Under the pieces are notes generated by a model. The model saw nothing but the letters and a program-made list of their open reading frames with translations, ran no database searches and had not been told where the DNA came from. The translations under genes and the position numbers were made by a program. Positions 7,166-14,108 of a stretch of DNA of 34,183 bases are shown piece by piece. The stretch is from the NCBI GenBank assembly GCA_905339345.1, contig CAJPFF010000054.1, positions 1-34,183 of the forward strand. The letters run 5' to 3'. The DNA comes from Geobacteraceae bacterium (lineage in GTDB: Bacteria > Desulfobacterota > Desulfuromonadia > Geobacterales > Geobacteraceae). How positions within the stretch are numbered: position 1 is the stretch's first letter; each line of letters starts with the position of its first letter.

Positions 7166-8746
7166 ATGGAAAGGTTGACAATATTGAAGTTCAAGGCATT
7201 GGACAGCATCGACTGGATCGACAGACTGGAAGCTCGAAGGGTAATCCCTCTCTTGGTGATTATCTCGTTAGTGATCAAGGTTTGCATCTGGAGCTTGTCA
7301 CCAGTTATTACTCCCGATGGACCTGTTTACATTTCACAAGCAGAGGAGTTTCTTCGCGGCAATTGGCAAAAAGGATTATCTTTACATCAGAACATGTTTT
7401 TATATCCGCTTCTTATTGCCGGTTTGGGCTACGCCGGTATGGATCTCGTATTCGCAGGGAATCTGCTTTCGTTGATATTTTCCGTTATGACGATTGTTCC
7501 GCTATTCTTGTTGACTTGCCAGCTGTTTGACGGGCGGGTGGCTTTATGGGCTGGCTTGGCCTTTGCTGTATCACCAGGTTTGAATGAGTTTTCCGTTTAT
7601 GTGATGCGTGACCCTGGATTTCTGTGCATGTTCGGATGGGCTGCTTATTTTTCTTCGCGATCTGTGTCTGAAAATGACTTTAAATTATTTTTACTGTCAT
7701 TATTTTTTTCGTTGTTGGCATTCCTTTTCCGGATTGAAGGGATTTTTTTGCCGATATTATTGTTTCTTTTTGTTTTTTTTCACGCAACTTTTTATGGTGA
7801 ATGGCGTACTGATTTTATAAAAAAATTACTTTTTCTTTTTTGTGTAGGGTTACTTACGATTGGTGGAGTGAGTTTTTATTATGGGAGGGATCTTGCTAAC
7901 TTCAATCGGCTTGGGTATGTGGTTTCTTCGACGGAAAAGGTTTTTAAAAAAGGAATCTTAAGTTACGACCCGCAGATAAGAGTTCAACTGCAGGAAATGG
8001 AAAGAAAAATTACTAATGGAAGTGTGGATAATGATTTTGCTGAGATAGCTAGAGAAAACGTTCGTAAGATTTACTTGTTAGGTTTGACAGAAAATATACA
8101 GAGGGTTATGTATCCTGCATTCTTTTTATTGTGTATTGTCGGATTGGTTCTATCCAGGCAGTATCGAAAGAATAATTTGTTGTTTTTATGGCTAGTGAGT
8201 GGCTATCTGTTTTCCAATTATTTTTATCTGCTGCACAATTCTTTTATTGAAAAAAGATATGTGTATGCGGCGATATTTTTGCTGTTCCCATGGGTTGGTT
8301 ATGGCGTGGACAGATTTTTCATCGGGCTTAAAAAAATCCATTTATTGCCCCAGGTTACGCCAATCTTGTTTGTTGCAGTTTTATTTATTATCCCAGCTGT
8401 CGATGCGGCGACTGATGTAAAGATGCAGCTGGTTTCAGCTAAGTTGGCAGGAGAGTGGATTGGCAATAACAAGGATTTTGCTGATATGAAAATCGTTTCC
8501 AATAATCGCGAAATTCCTTTTTATGCCAAACGAGGTTTGGATTTCATTGATGCTACCTATGTTGAAATGGACCAAATTACCGAGTTGGCAGAACGACAAA
8601 ATGCTCAATTGATTACATTTGTCAAAAAAATAAAAAAAGAGCCAGCAGAATTGAAGTTTGATAATTTTTTGTTGGTGAAAAAATTTACGGATAAAAATTG
8701 TGAAAGTTATATTTTTATAAAAAAAGGCAACTTTTCAGGAAATTAA
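7166..8746 (+). CDS. GT39/ArnT-type polytopic membrane glycosyltransferase
   Basis: The 526-residue protein carries about ten hydrophobic membrane segments spread over residues 25-410 and a soluble C-terminal part, the pattern of GT-C enzymes of the dolichyl-phosphate-mannose mannosyltransferase/ArnT group. The acidic site in the first periplasmic loop is represented by TPDGPVY (49-55), and FRIEG lies after a membrane helix as in many family members. Such enzymes use polyprenyl-phosphate sugars in the periplasm to modify lipid A, core or proteins. The second half of the gene is clearly AT-rich, with many A and T runs, unlike waaC downstream. No clear ribosome-binding site precedes the ATG. 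The acceptor is unknown. Confidence 0.75.
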   Translation: MERLTILKFKALDSIDWIDRLEARRVIPLLVIISLVIKVCIWSLSPVITPDGPVYISQAEEFLRGNWQKGLSLHQNMFLYPLLIAGLGYAGMDLVFAGNLLSLIFSVMTIVPLFLLTCQLFDGRVALWAGLAFAVSPGLNEFSVYVMRDPGFLCMFGWAAYFSSRSVSENDFKLFLLSLFFSLLAFLFRIEGIFLPILLFLFVFFHATFYGEWRTDFIKKLLFLFCVGLLTIGGVSFYYGRDLANFNRLGYVVSSTEKVFKKGILSYDPQIRVQLQEMERKITNGSVDNDFAEIARENVRKIYLLGLTENIQRVMYPAFFLLCIVGLVLSRQYRKNNLLFLWLVSGYLFSNYFYLLHNSFIEKRYVYAAIFLLFPWVGYGVDRFFIGLKKIHLLPQVTPILFVAVLFIIPAVDAATDVKMQLVSAKLAGEWIGNNKDFADMKIVSNNREIPFYAKRGLDFIDATYVEMDQITELAERQNAQLITFVKKIKKEPAELKFDNFLLVKKFTDKNCESYIFIKKGNFSGN

Positions 8747-8821
8747 ATGTTTAGTGACTGATAGAGTGGGTTTAGTTATCACGAAGCACTGCTCCCATAT
8801 CTTAAGAACAATTATAAGAAA

Positions 8822-8977
8822 ATGGATCCACAACCCTACATCAACTCATACAAAAATTCCCTGCGGTTTGTTGACAGTAACGTCGATGAAGTTCTGGCTG
8901 CTCTGGTATTTCAGAACTGCTTTGGTAACGAAATCGCTTCGCGCTCTTTGCTCGGCCGTCCCAGCCATTGCCGGTAG
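8822..8977 (+). other. 51-codon ORF in the gap before waaC, possible gene remnant
   Basis: The gap 8747-9027 is the longest gene-free stretch in the window. Within it an ATG at 8822 opens a 51-codon frame (start MDPQPYINSY) ending in TAG at 8975-8977. The composition is protein-like, but no family is recognised. The frame ends abruptly shortly before waaC, and base composition shifts from AT-rich to GC-rich across it. It is most simply the leftover of a gene broken at the junction of the AT-rich block; a small protein is possible. Confidence 0.3.
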
Positions 8978-9027
8978 GCGCTGACTGGCACGTACTTCTT
9001 AATTTGGATAACCTCAAGGGTTCGACC

Positions 9028-10095
9028 ATGCCGCTCCGTGTTCTTATTGTCAAAGTTTCCGCTCTGGGCGACGTGGTCCACGCCCTGCCGGTTCTCGATT
9101 ATCTCCACCAGGTTTCGCCCGGAATCGAGATCGATTGGGTGGTGGAAGAGGTGAACCGGGATATCCTTGAGGGGCACCCGCTGCTGCGCCGGCTCCATGT
9201 GATTCGGACGAAGGCATGGCGCCGTGATCCCCTCTCCGACACCACTCGCCGGGAAATAGCCGCAGTCCGCCAGGATTTGCGCGAGGCGGCATACGATATC
9301 GCCTTTGACCTCCAAGGGAACACAAAGAGCGGCATCATCACATGGCTTTCCGGCGCTCGGCGCCGCTATGGCTTTGACCGTGACGGGGTGCGGGAGTCAC
9401 TCAACCTTCTCTTTACCACCAATCAGGTGCCCCTCCGCCGCCAGGACTATCACATCTCGCACCGCTCTCTCCGGGTGGTTAGCGTCCCATTAGGTCGTGA
9501 CTATGCCGGGATGGTCGTCGGAGCCGACATTTTCACCTCCCCGGATGACGATGCCGCTGCCGAAGCGCTTCTGGCGATCCTCGACGACGGACTTGTTTTT
9601 CTCTTCCATAACGGCACCACTTGGACCACCAAACTCTGGAACGAGGAAGGGTGGATCGATTTGGGCAGGAGGGTGCTCAGCAGGTATCCCGATTCATCCA
9701 TACTCCTCTCCTGGGGAAACGAGCAGGAAAAAAAGGTCGCAGAGAATATTGCTGCCGGTATTGGCCGCGGGGTGCGGGTGTTGCCGAAGTTGACCCTCAA
9801 GGGGTTCTGCGCCCTCCTTAAAAAGGTCGACCTGGTGATGGGGGGGGACACCGGGCCGATCCACATGGCAGCGGCCGTTGGGACACCGACGGTCTCCTTC
9901 TATCGCGCCACCGATGGTAGCCGTAACGGCCCCCGGGGCGACCAGCATGTGGTCGTCCAGTCACCCCTCGACTGCACCGCCTGCCTTCGTAAGGCGTGCG
10001 ACAAGGATACCCCCTGCCGCGCCAGCATCACTACCGACGCCCTCATGTCAGGCATCGAGAAGCTCTTGGCGACCCCCTTTCCATCGGCGGGGTGA
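9028..10095 (+). CDS. waaC: LPS heptosyltransferase I WaaC (GT9)
   Basis: The 355-residue product is a GT-B glycosyltransferase of family 9. Its N-terminus RVLIVKVSALGDVVH contains the candidate catalytic base D15, IDWVVEE follows, and MGGDTGPIHMAAA around residue 272 is the ADP-heptose-binding element. These features match WaaC, which adds the first heptose to Kdo of the inner core. The frame is open back to 8968, but the ATG at 9028 has AAGGG at 9016-9020 and gives the standard N-terminus. Near the C-terminus are four cysteines with spacing C-x2-C-x4-C-x5-C, the same as in the heptosyltransferase fragment at the window start. Confidence 0.85.
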   Translation: MPLRVLIVKVSALGDVVHALPVLDYLHQVSPGIEIDWVVEEVNRDILEGHPLLRRLHVIRTKAWRRDPLSDTTRREIAAVRQDLREAAYDIAFDLQGNTKSGIITWLSGARRRYGFDRDGVRESLNLLFTTNQVPLRRQDYHISHRSLRVVSVPLGRDYAGMVVGADIFTSPDDDAAAEALLAILDDGLVFLFHNGTTWTTKLWNEEGWIDLGRRVLSRYPDSSILLSWGNEQEKKVAENIAAGIGRGVRVLPKLTLKGFCALLKKVDLVMGGDTGPIHMAAAVGTPTVSFYRATDGSRNGPRGDQHVVVQSPLDCTACLRKACDKDTPCRASITTDALMSGIEKLLATPFPSAG

Positions 10096-10152
10096 TGTGC
10101 TACACTGCACCACTTCTTTAATAACCCGATAAATCAGAAGGATAGCACATCA
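10093..10152. repeat. 10-bp perfect inverted repeat flanking the leader of the epimerase gene
   Basis: TGATGTGCTA (10093-10102) and TAGCACATCA (10143-10152) are perfect reverse complements, 40 bases apart. The left arm begins at the stop codon of waaC and the right arm ends on the first base of the next ATG. The ribosome-binding site AGAAGGA (10136-10142) abuts the right arm. In RNA the pairing would bring the start codon into a stem. Confidence 0.5.
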
Positions 10153-11162
10153 TGTCCACGGTTCTCGTCACCGGCGCAGCCGGTTTCATCGGATTTCACC
10201 TTTCTAAGAGACTCCTTGATCGGGGCGACCGCGTGGTGGGTCTCGACAATCTCAACGATTACTACGACGTAAACCTGAAGTTGGACCGGCTCCGACAGCT
10301 TGAAGGGCGCGAAGGGTTCCGCTTTGTCCGGGCAAGCCTGGCCGACCGGCCGGCCCTGGAGGAGCTCTTTGCCGGCGAGCGCTTCGACGTTGTGGTGAAC
10401 CTGGCCGCCCAGGCCGGGGTCCGTTACTCGTTGGAAAATCCCCACGCCTACGTGGAGAGCAATCTTGTGGGCTTTATGAATATCCTCGAGGGGTGCCGGC
10501 ATCATAGCGTGAAACACTTGGTGTATGCCTCGTCCAGCTCGGTTTACGGTGCCAACACGAAGATGCCCTTTTCGGTTCACCACAACGTGGACCATCCGGT
10601 CTCCCTCTACGCGGCCACCAAAAAGGCCAACGAGCTCATGGCCCACACCTATTCGAGCCTCTACGGCCTCCCCACCACGGGCTTGCGCTTCTTTACGGTC
10701 TATGGCCCCTGGGGACGGCCCGACATGGCACTCTTTCTCTTTACCCGTGCAATCGTGGAGGGGCGTCCCATCGATGTCTTCAATCATGGCAGGATGCAGC
10801 GTGACTTTACCTATGTTGACGACATCGTCGAGGGGGTGGTGCGGGTCATGGACCGGACACCGGAACCCAACTCCGTCTGGAGTGGCGACCGTCCCGATCC
10901 GGGGACGAGCTATGCTCCCTACCGAATCTACAACATTGGCAACAATAGCCCGGTTGAGCTCCTGACGTTTATCGAGACCATCGAGAAGTGCCTCGGGAAG
11001 ACGGCGGAGAAGAACTTTCTTCCCCTTCAGGCCGGGGACGTGCCGGCCACCTATGCCGACGTGGACGACCTGATGAACGATGTGGGGTTCAAGCCGGCTA
11101 CCCCCATTGGGGAGGGTGTTGCCCGGTTCGTGGAGTGGTATCGGGAGTATTATCATGTCTGA
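10152..11162 (+). CDS. UDP-glucuronate 4-epimerase (extended SDR)
   Basis: The 336-residue protein is an extended short-chain dehydrogenase. It has the NAD-binding GAAGFIGFH (8-16), LDNLNDYYD, the SSSSVYG active-site strand and the catalytic YAATK. NDYYD plus the [15 protein letters not shown] segment are characteristic of UDP-glucuronate 4-epimerases (GAE/LspL type), which interconvert UDP-glucuronate and UDP-galacturonate. Other 4-epimerases such as WbpP act on N-acetylated sugars and cannot be fully excluded. AGAAGGA precedes the ATG at 10152. galE starts 20 bases after its stop, so the two epimerases probably form one unit. It would supply uronic acid for LPS core or polysaccharide. Confidence 0.82.
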   Translation: MSTVLVTGAAGFIGFHLSKRLLDRGDRVVGLDNLNDYYDVNLKLDRLRQLEGREGFRFVRASLADRPALEELFAGERFDVVVNLAAQAGVRYSLENPHAYVESNLVGFMNILEGCRHHSVKHLVYASSSSVYGANTKMPFSVHHNVDHPVSLYAATKKANELMAHTYSSLYGLPTTGLRFFTVYGPWGRPDMALFLFTRAIVEGRPIDVFNHGRMQRDFTYVDDIVEGVVRVMDRTPEPNSVWSGDRPDPGTSYAPYRIYNIGNNSPVELLTFIETIEKCLGKTAEKNFLPLQAGDVPATYADVDDLMNDVGFKPATPIGEGVARFVEWYREYYHV

Positions 11163-11181
11163 GGTCAGAAGGGGGGAAGGG

Positions 11182-12183
11182 ATGGCAGTTCTCGTCACCG
11201 GCGGCGCCGGATACATCGGGAGCCACGTGGTGCGGCAATTGTCCGAGGCGGGCTACACGGTGGTTGTTTATGACAATCTTTCCACCGGCTTTGCCGACGC
11301 TCTCGTCCACGGTGAGCGGCTCGTGGTGGGGGAGTTGGCCGATTCGACCCGGCTCGACGCCCTTTTCGTGGAGTACGGCTTTGCCACGGTGCTCCATTTT
11401 GCCGCCTCAATCGTGGCGCCAGAATCGGTGACCGATCCCCTCAAGTATTACGGCAACAACACGCGAAATACCCTCAACCTCCTTGGTGTCTGCGCGAAGC
11501 ACGGGGTCGAGCGGTTCATCTTCTCCAGCACCGCCGCGGTCTACGGCATGCCCGAGAGTGGCATCGCGGCGGAGGAAAGCCCCACGGTCCCCATCAACCC
11601 CTACGGCACGTCAAAGCTCATGAGCGAGTGGATGCTCCGGGACGTCTGTGCCGCCCACGGCATGCGTTCCGTGGCGCTGCGCTACTTCAACGTGGCAGGG
11701 GCAGATCCCCTGGCACGCATGGGGCAACGGACTCCGGAGGCGACTCACCTCATCAAGGTCTCCTGCCAGGCGGCCCTGGGGATGCGAGACAAGGTTTGTA
11801 TCTTCGGCACCGACTACCCGACCCCCGACGGCACCGGAATCCGCGACTACATACACGTGGAGGATCTGGCCTCGGCCCATCTGGCGGCCCTTGCGTATCT
11901 GGAGCGGGGAGGGGAATCAACGCGCATTAACGTGGGCTATGGTCGGGGTTCCAGTGTCCGCGAGGTGATCGAAATGGTACGTCGGGTGTCGGGAGTTCAT
12001 TTCCCGACAGAGGAAGCTCCGCGGCGCCCTGGCGATCCGGCTATGCTCGTGGCAAAGGCGGATCGGGCCAGATCGGTTCTCGGTTGGACCCCGCGCTATG
12101 ACGACCTTGAAACCATCGTTGCCGATGCATGGAGATGGGAAAGTAAACTCCGGGATCGAGGACCAGGGACCGGAGACCGGTAA
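11182..12183 (+). CDS. galE: UDP-glucose 4-epimerase GalE
   Basis: The 333-residue protein has the Rossmann motif GGAGYIGSH, YDNLSTG, LHFAAS, SSTAAVYG and the catalytic YGTSK, then RYFNVAGA and GIRDYIHVEDLA, a typical GalE pattern. It interconverts UDP-glucose and UDP-galactose, feeding galactose into LPS or capsule. Frame-compatible ATGs lie at 11080, 11155 and 11182; the last is chosen because it starts directly at the Rossmann fold and has AGAAGG (11167-11172) nine bases upstream. The last dozen residues, rich in Gly, Arg and Asp, are encoded by DNA that forms one arm of an inverted repeat (12160-12231), so the C-terminus may have been replaced or extended by repeat DNA. Confidence 0.9.
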   Translation: MAVLVTGGAGYIGSHVVRQLSEAGYTVVVYDNLSTGFADALVHGERLVVGELADSTRLDALFVEYGFATVLHFAASIVAPESVTDPLKYYGNNTRNTLNLLGVCAKHGVERFIFSSTAAVYGMPESGIAAEESPTVPINPYGTSKLMSEWMLRDVCAAHGMRSVALRYFNVAGADPLARMGQRTPEATHLIKVSCQAALGMRDKVCIFGTDYPTPDGTGIRDYIHVEDLASAHLAALAYLERGGESTRINVGYGRGSSVREVIEMVRRVSGVHFPTEEAPRRPGDPAMLVAKADRARSVLGWTPRYDDLETIVADAWRWESKLRDRGPGTGDR

Positions 12184-12231
12184 AAGAAAATACAAAATAC
12201 GAAGTATCGTGGGTTGGCTGGTCCCTGGTCC
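12160..12231. repeat. 12-bp perfect inverted repeat spanning the galE 3' end
   Basis: GGACCAGGGACC (12160-12171) inside the end of galE and GGTCCCTGGTCC (12220-12231) beyond its stop are perfect reverse complements separated by 48 bases, with further GGAGACCGG and CCGGCCCCC nearby. The arms resemble simple GGGACC-type repeats. The long loop and lack of a T run argue against a normal intrinsic terminator. It lies 21 bases before the yicC start codon. Confidence 0.6.
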
Positions 12232-12252
12232 CGGCCCCCGAACGGAGTTTAC

Positions 12253-13131
12253 ATGATAAAGAGCATGACAGGCTACGGCAAGGCCGTGGTCGAGACGGAA
12301 ACGGGGCGGACCACTGTCGAGATACGTTCGGTGAACCACCGCTACGGCGAGGTGTTCGTCAAGATGCCCCGCTCGTTCCTTGCCTTCGAGAACGACGTGC
12401 GCAAGGCGGTGGGTGATCGCCTGAAGCGGGGGAAAATCGAGGTTTTCGTTCAGCGCGAAGAGGGTACGGCCGGGCAGCATCGTCCTCTGGTGAATGTTGG
12501 CTTGGCCCGGGCCTATCGAGAAGCGTTCGATCATCTGCGTACCGAACTTGGGATTTATGACCCCGTGACACTTCCTCTCATTTTGTCGCAGAAAGATGTC
12601 CTGGCCTCCCATGAGGAAGGAGTTGACGAGGATATGCTGCGCGGAGAGATTCTCCAGGCTGTCCGTGGTGCGGTGGAAGCCATTGATTCTATGAGGGTGC
12701 GTGAAGGCGAGGCGCTTCTGGCGGATCTCACGGAACGCCGCCAGACGCTGGCAACGCTCATTGGCCGGGTAGCCGAGCGTGCGCCAGCAGTTATCGCCGA
12801 ATATGCCCAGAAGCTTCGCGAGCGTCTTGCGCAACTCCTTGCCGATACGGCCCTTGACGAAGCGCGGCTTGCCCAGGAGGTGGCGCTCTTGGCAGACCGG
12901 TGCGACGTCACCGAAGAACTTGTTCGCTTTAGAAGCCACCTGATCCAGTTCGACGAGACCATCGCCCTTGCGGAGCCGGTGGGGCGCAAGCTTGATTTCC
13001 TCATGCAGGAGCTGAACCGTGAGGTGAACACCATCGGTTCGAAGGCCAATGATGCCGGGATGGCCGCCATCGTGGTAGAGCTGAAGGCGGAGTTGGAGAA
13101 GATCCGCGAACAGGTTCAGAACATAGAATAG
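12253..13131 (+). CDS. yicC: YicC family endoribonuclease
   Basis: The 292-residue protein starts with the family hallmark MIKSMTGYGKA, followed by VEIRSVNHRY and ending in the conserved block LDFLMQELNREVNTIGSKAND before VVELKAELEKIREQVQNIE. YicC-type proteins of E. coli and Bacillus (YloC) are endoribonucleases affecting RNA turnover. The frame is open back to 12214, but the ATG at 12253 has GGAG at 12244-12247 and gives the canonical N-terminus. gmk follows after 17 bases, the same neighbour as in many bacteria (yloC-remA-gmk-rpoZ in Bacillus); the small remA gene is absent here. Confidence 0.9.
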   Translation: MIKSMTGYGKAVVETETGRTTVEIRSVNHRYGEVFVKMPRSFLAFENDVRKAVGDRLKRGKIEVFVQREEGTAGQHRPLVNVGLARAYREAFDHLRTELGIYDPVTLPLILSQKDVLASHEEGVDEDMLRGEILQAVRGAVEAIDSMRVREGEALLADLTERRQTLATLIGRVAERAPAVIAEYAQKLRERLAQLLADTALDEARLAQEVALLADRCDVTEELVRFRSHLIQFDETIALAEPVGRKLDFLMQELNREVNTIGSKANDAGMAAIVVELKAELEKIREQVQNIE

Positions 13132-13148
13132 ATCAGGCCGGGGTTACC

Positions 13149-13760
13149 ATGAAACGCGACGGGGTTCTCTATATAATCTCAGCGCCGTCGGGCGCGGGCA
13201 AGACCACGCTCTGCAAGGAAATAATTGACATCTTTCCGCACCTCCGGCATTCTGTCAGTTATACGACGCGGCAACCCCGACCCGGCGAAGTGCATGGTAA
13301 AGACTATTATTTCGTAACTCAGGACGAGTTCCGTCGCATGGTCGAAGAGGGTGAGTTTGCCGAGTGGGCGGAGGTTCACGGCAACTGTTACGGTACATCC
13401 ATTCGCACACTTGAGGAGTGTCGCACCATTGGTGTTGATCTCATCCTCGACATCGACATCCAGGGAGCGCGCCAGCTCAAGCAGCGCTACGAGGGTGGCG
13501 TTTTTATCTTTATTCTCCCCCCCAGCTACGAGGAGCTTCACCGTAGGCTCAACGGCCGCTCCTCCGACAGCGACGACGTTATCAGCCGGCGCATTGACGC
13601 AGCTGCCGGCGAGATCCGCGAATCCCGCTGGTACGATTACATCATCATTAACGATACGTTCAGCAGGGCGGTTGAGGAGCTCAAGTCGGTGGTCATCGCT
13701 GAGAAGTGCCGGACATCCCGGGTGCTGGAGGCGGTGACGGAGATATTCCATATCGGCTGA
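13149..13760 (+). CDS. gmk: Guanylate kinase
   Basis: The 203-residue product has the P-loop SAPSGAGKTT (11-20), the GMP-binding SVSYTTRQPRPGE and GKDYYFV, EWAEVHGN-YGTS, and DIDIQGA. It phosphorylates GMP to GDP with ATP in the cytoplasm, feeding GTP and hence the (p)ppGpp made by the RelA/SpoT enzyme encoded downstream. Length is as usual for bacterial Gmk. The ATG at 13149 has only a weak GGGG-type upstream signal. The gene sits between yicC and rpoZ in a conserved order. Confidence 0.96.
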   Translation: MKRDGVLYIISAPSGAGKTTLCKEIIDIFPHLRHSVSYTTRQPRPGEVHGKDYYFVTQDEFRRMVEEGEFAEWAEVHGNCYGTSIRTLEECRTIGVDLILDIDIQGARQLKQRYEGGVFIFILPPSYEELHRRLNGRSSDSDDVISRRIDAAAGEIRESRWYDYIIINDTFSRAVEELKSVVIAEKCRTSRVLEAVTEIFHIG

Positions 13761-13840
13761 GGCTTACGCGGGCGCGGGTTGCTAACCCTCATTAACCAGA
13801 CACCGGTTGAGAGATGCCGGGTTTTGAAAGGAGCATCACT

Positions 13841-14050
13841 ATGGCACGGGTAACAGTAGAAGATTGCCTTGAAAAGGTAGATAATCGGTTTCTCCTCGTC
13901 ATGCTTGCGTCGAGGCGTGTAAAGCAGCTCTACAAGGGGGCTCCACCCCTCATCGACAACAAGGCCGGCAACAAGAACGTGGTTGTTTCGTTACGGGAGA
14001 TCGCCGGAGGTAAGGTCGGGTACGAGCTGACGTCGCGCAAGGCCAAGTAA
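13841..14050 (+). CDS. rpoZ: RNA polymerase omega subunit
   Basis: The 69-residue product begins [20 protein letters not shown] and continues with ASRRVKQL and the [15 protein letters not shown] block, the standard omega sequence. Omega helps assemble RNA polymerase and, in E. coli, forms part of a ppGpp-binding site. The frame is open from 13814, but the ATG at 13841 is preceded by AAGGAG (13828-13833) at the ideal distance. An intrinsic terminator follows the stop after 14 bases. The position between gmk and a relA/spoT gene is conserved in many Proteobacteria. Confidence 0.96.
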   Translation: MARVTVEDCLEKVDNRFLLVMLASRRVKQLYKGAPPLIDNKAGNKNVVVSLREIAGGKVGYELTSRKAK

Positions 14051-14064
14051 TCAGCCTGACCACA

Positions 14065-14097
14065 GGGGCAGAAGCGTGAAGCTTCCGCCCTTTTTTT
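14065..14097 (+). terminator. Intrinsic terminator after rpoZ
   Basis: GGGCAGAAGC (14066-14075) pairs with GCTTCCGCCC (14081-14090), with one A-C mismatch, across a five-base loop, and seven T follow at 14091-14097. This is a strong rho-independent terminator shape. It lies only 11 bases before the relA/spoT start codon, so any read-through RNA would carry this hairpin directly before that gene. Confidence 0.8.
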
Positions 14098-14108
14098 GTC
14101 TTTTTTCT

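Noticed and set aside
7042-7530. 162-codon + strand ORF across the GT2/GT39 boundary
   Set aside because: It starts inside the GT2 gene and ends inside the GT39 gene in another frame; no family is recognised and both real genes are intact.
8754-8984. 76-codon ORF in the gap before waaC
   Set aside because: Its translation looks random and it competes with the more protein-like 51-codon frame at 8822-8977; no ribosome site is seen.
10134-11216. 360-codon open frame on the - strand opposite the UDP-glucuronate epimerase
   Set aside because: The sense strand encodes a clear SDR epimerase with a ribosome-binding site; the antisense frame has none.
13761-13840. GGGTT-GCT-AACCC hairpin after gmk as a terminator
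   Set aside because: The stem has only five pairs and there is no T run; rpoZ is probably read through from gmk.
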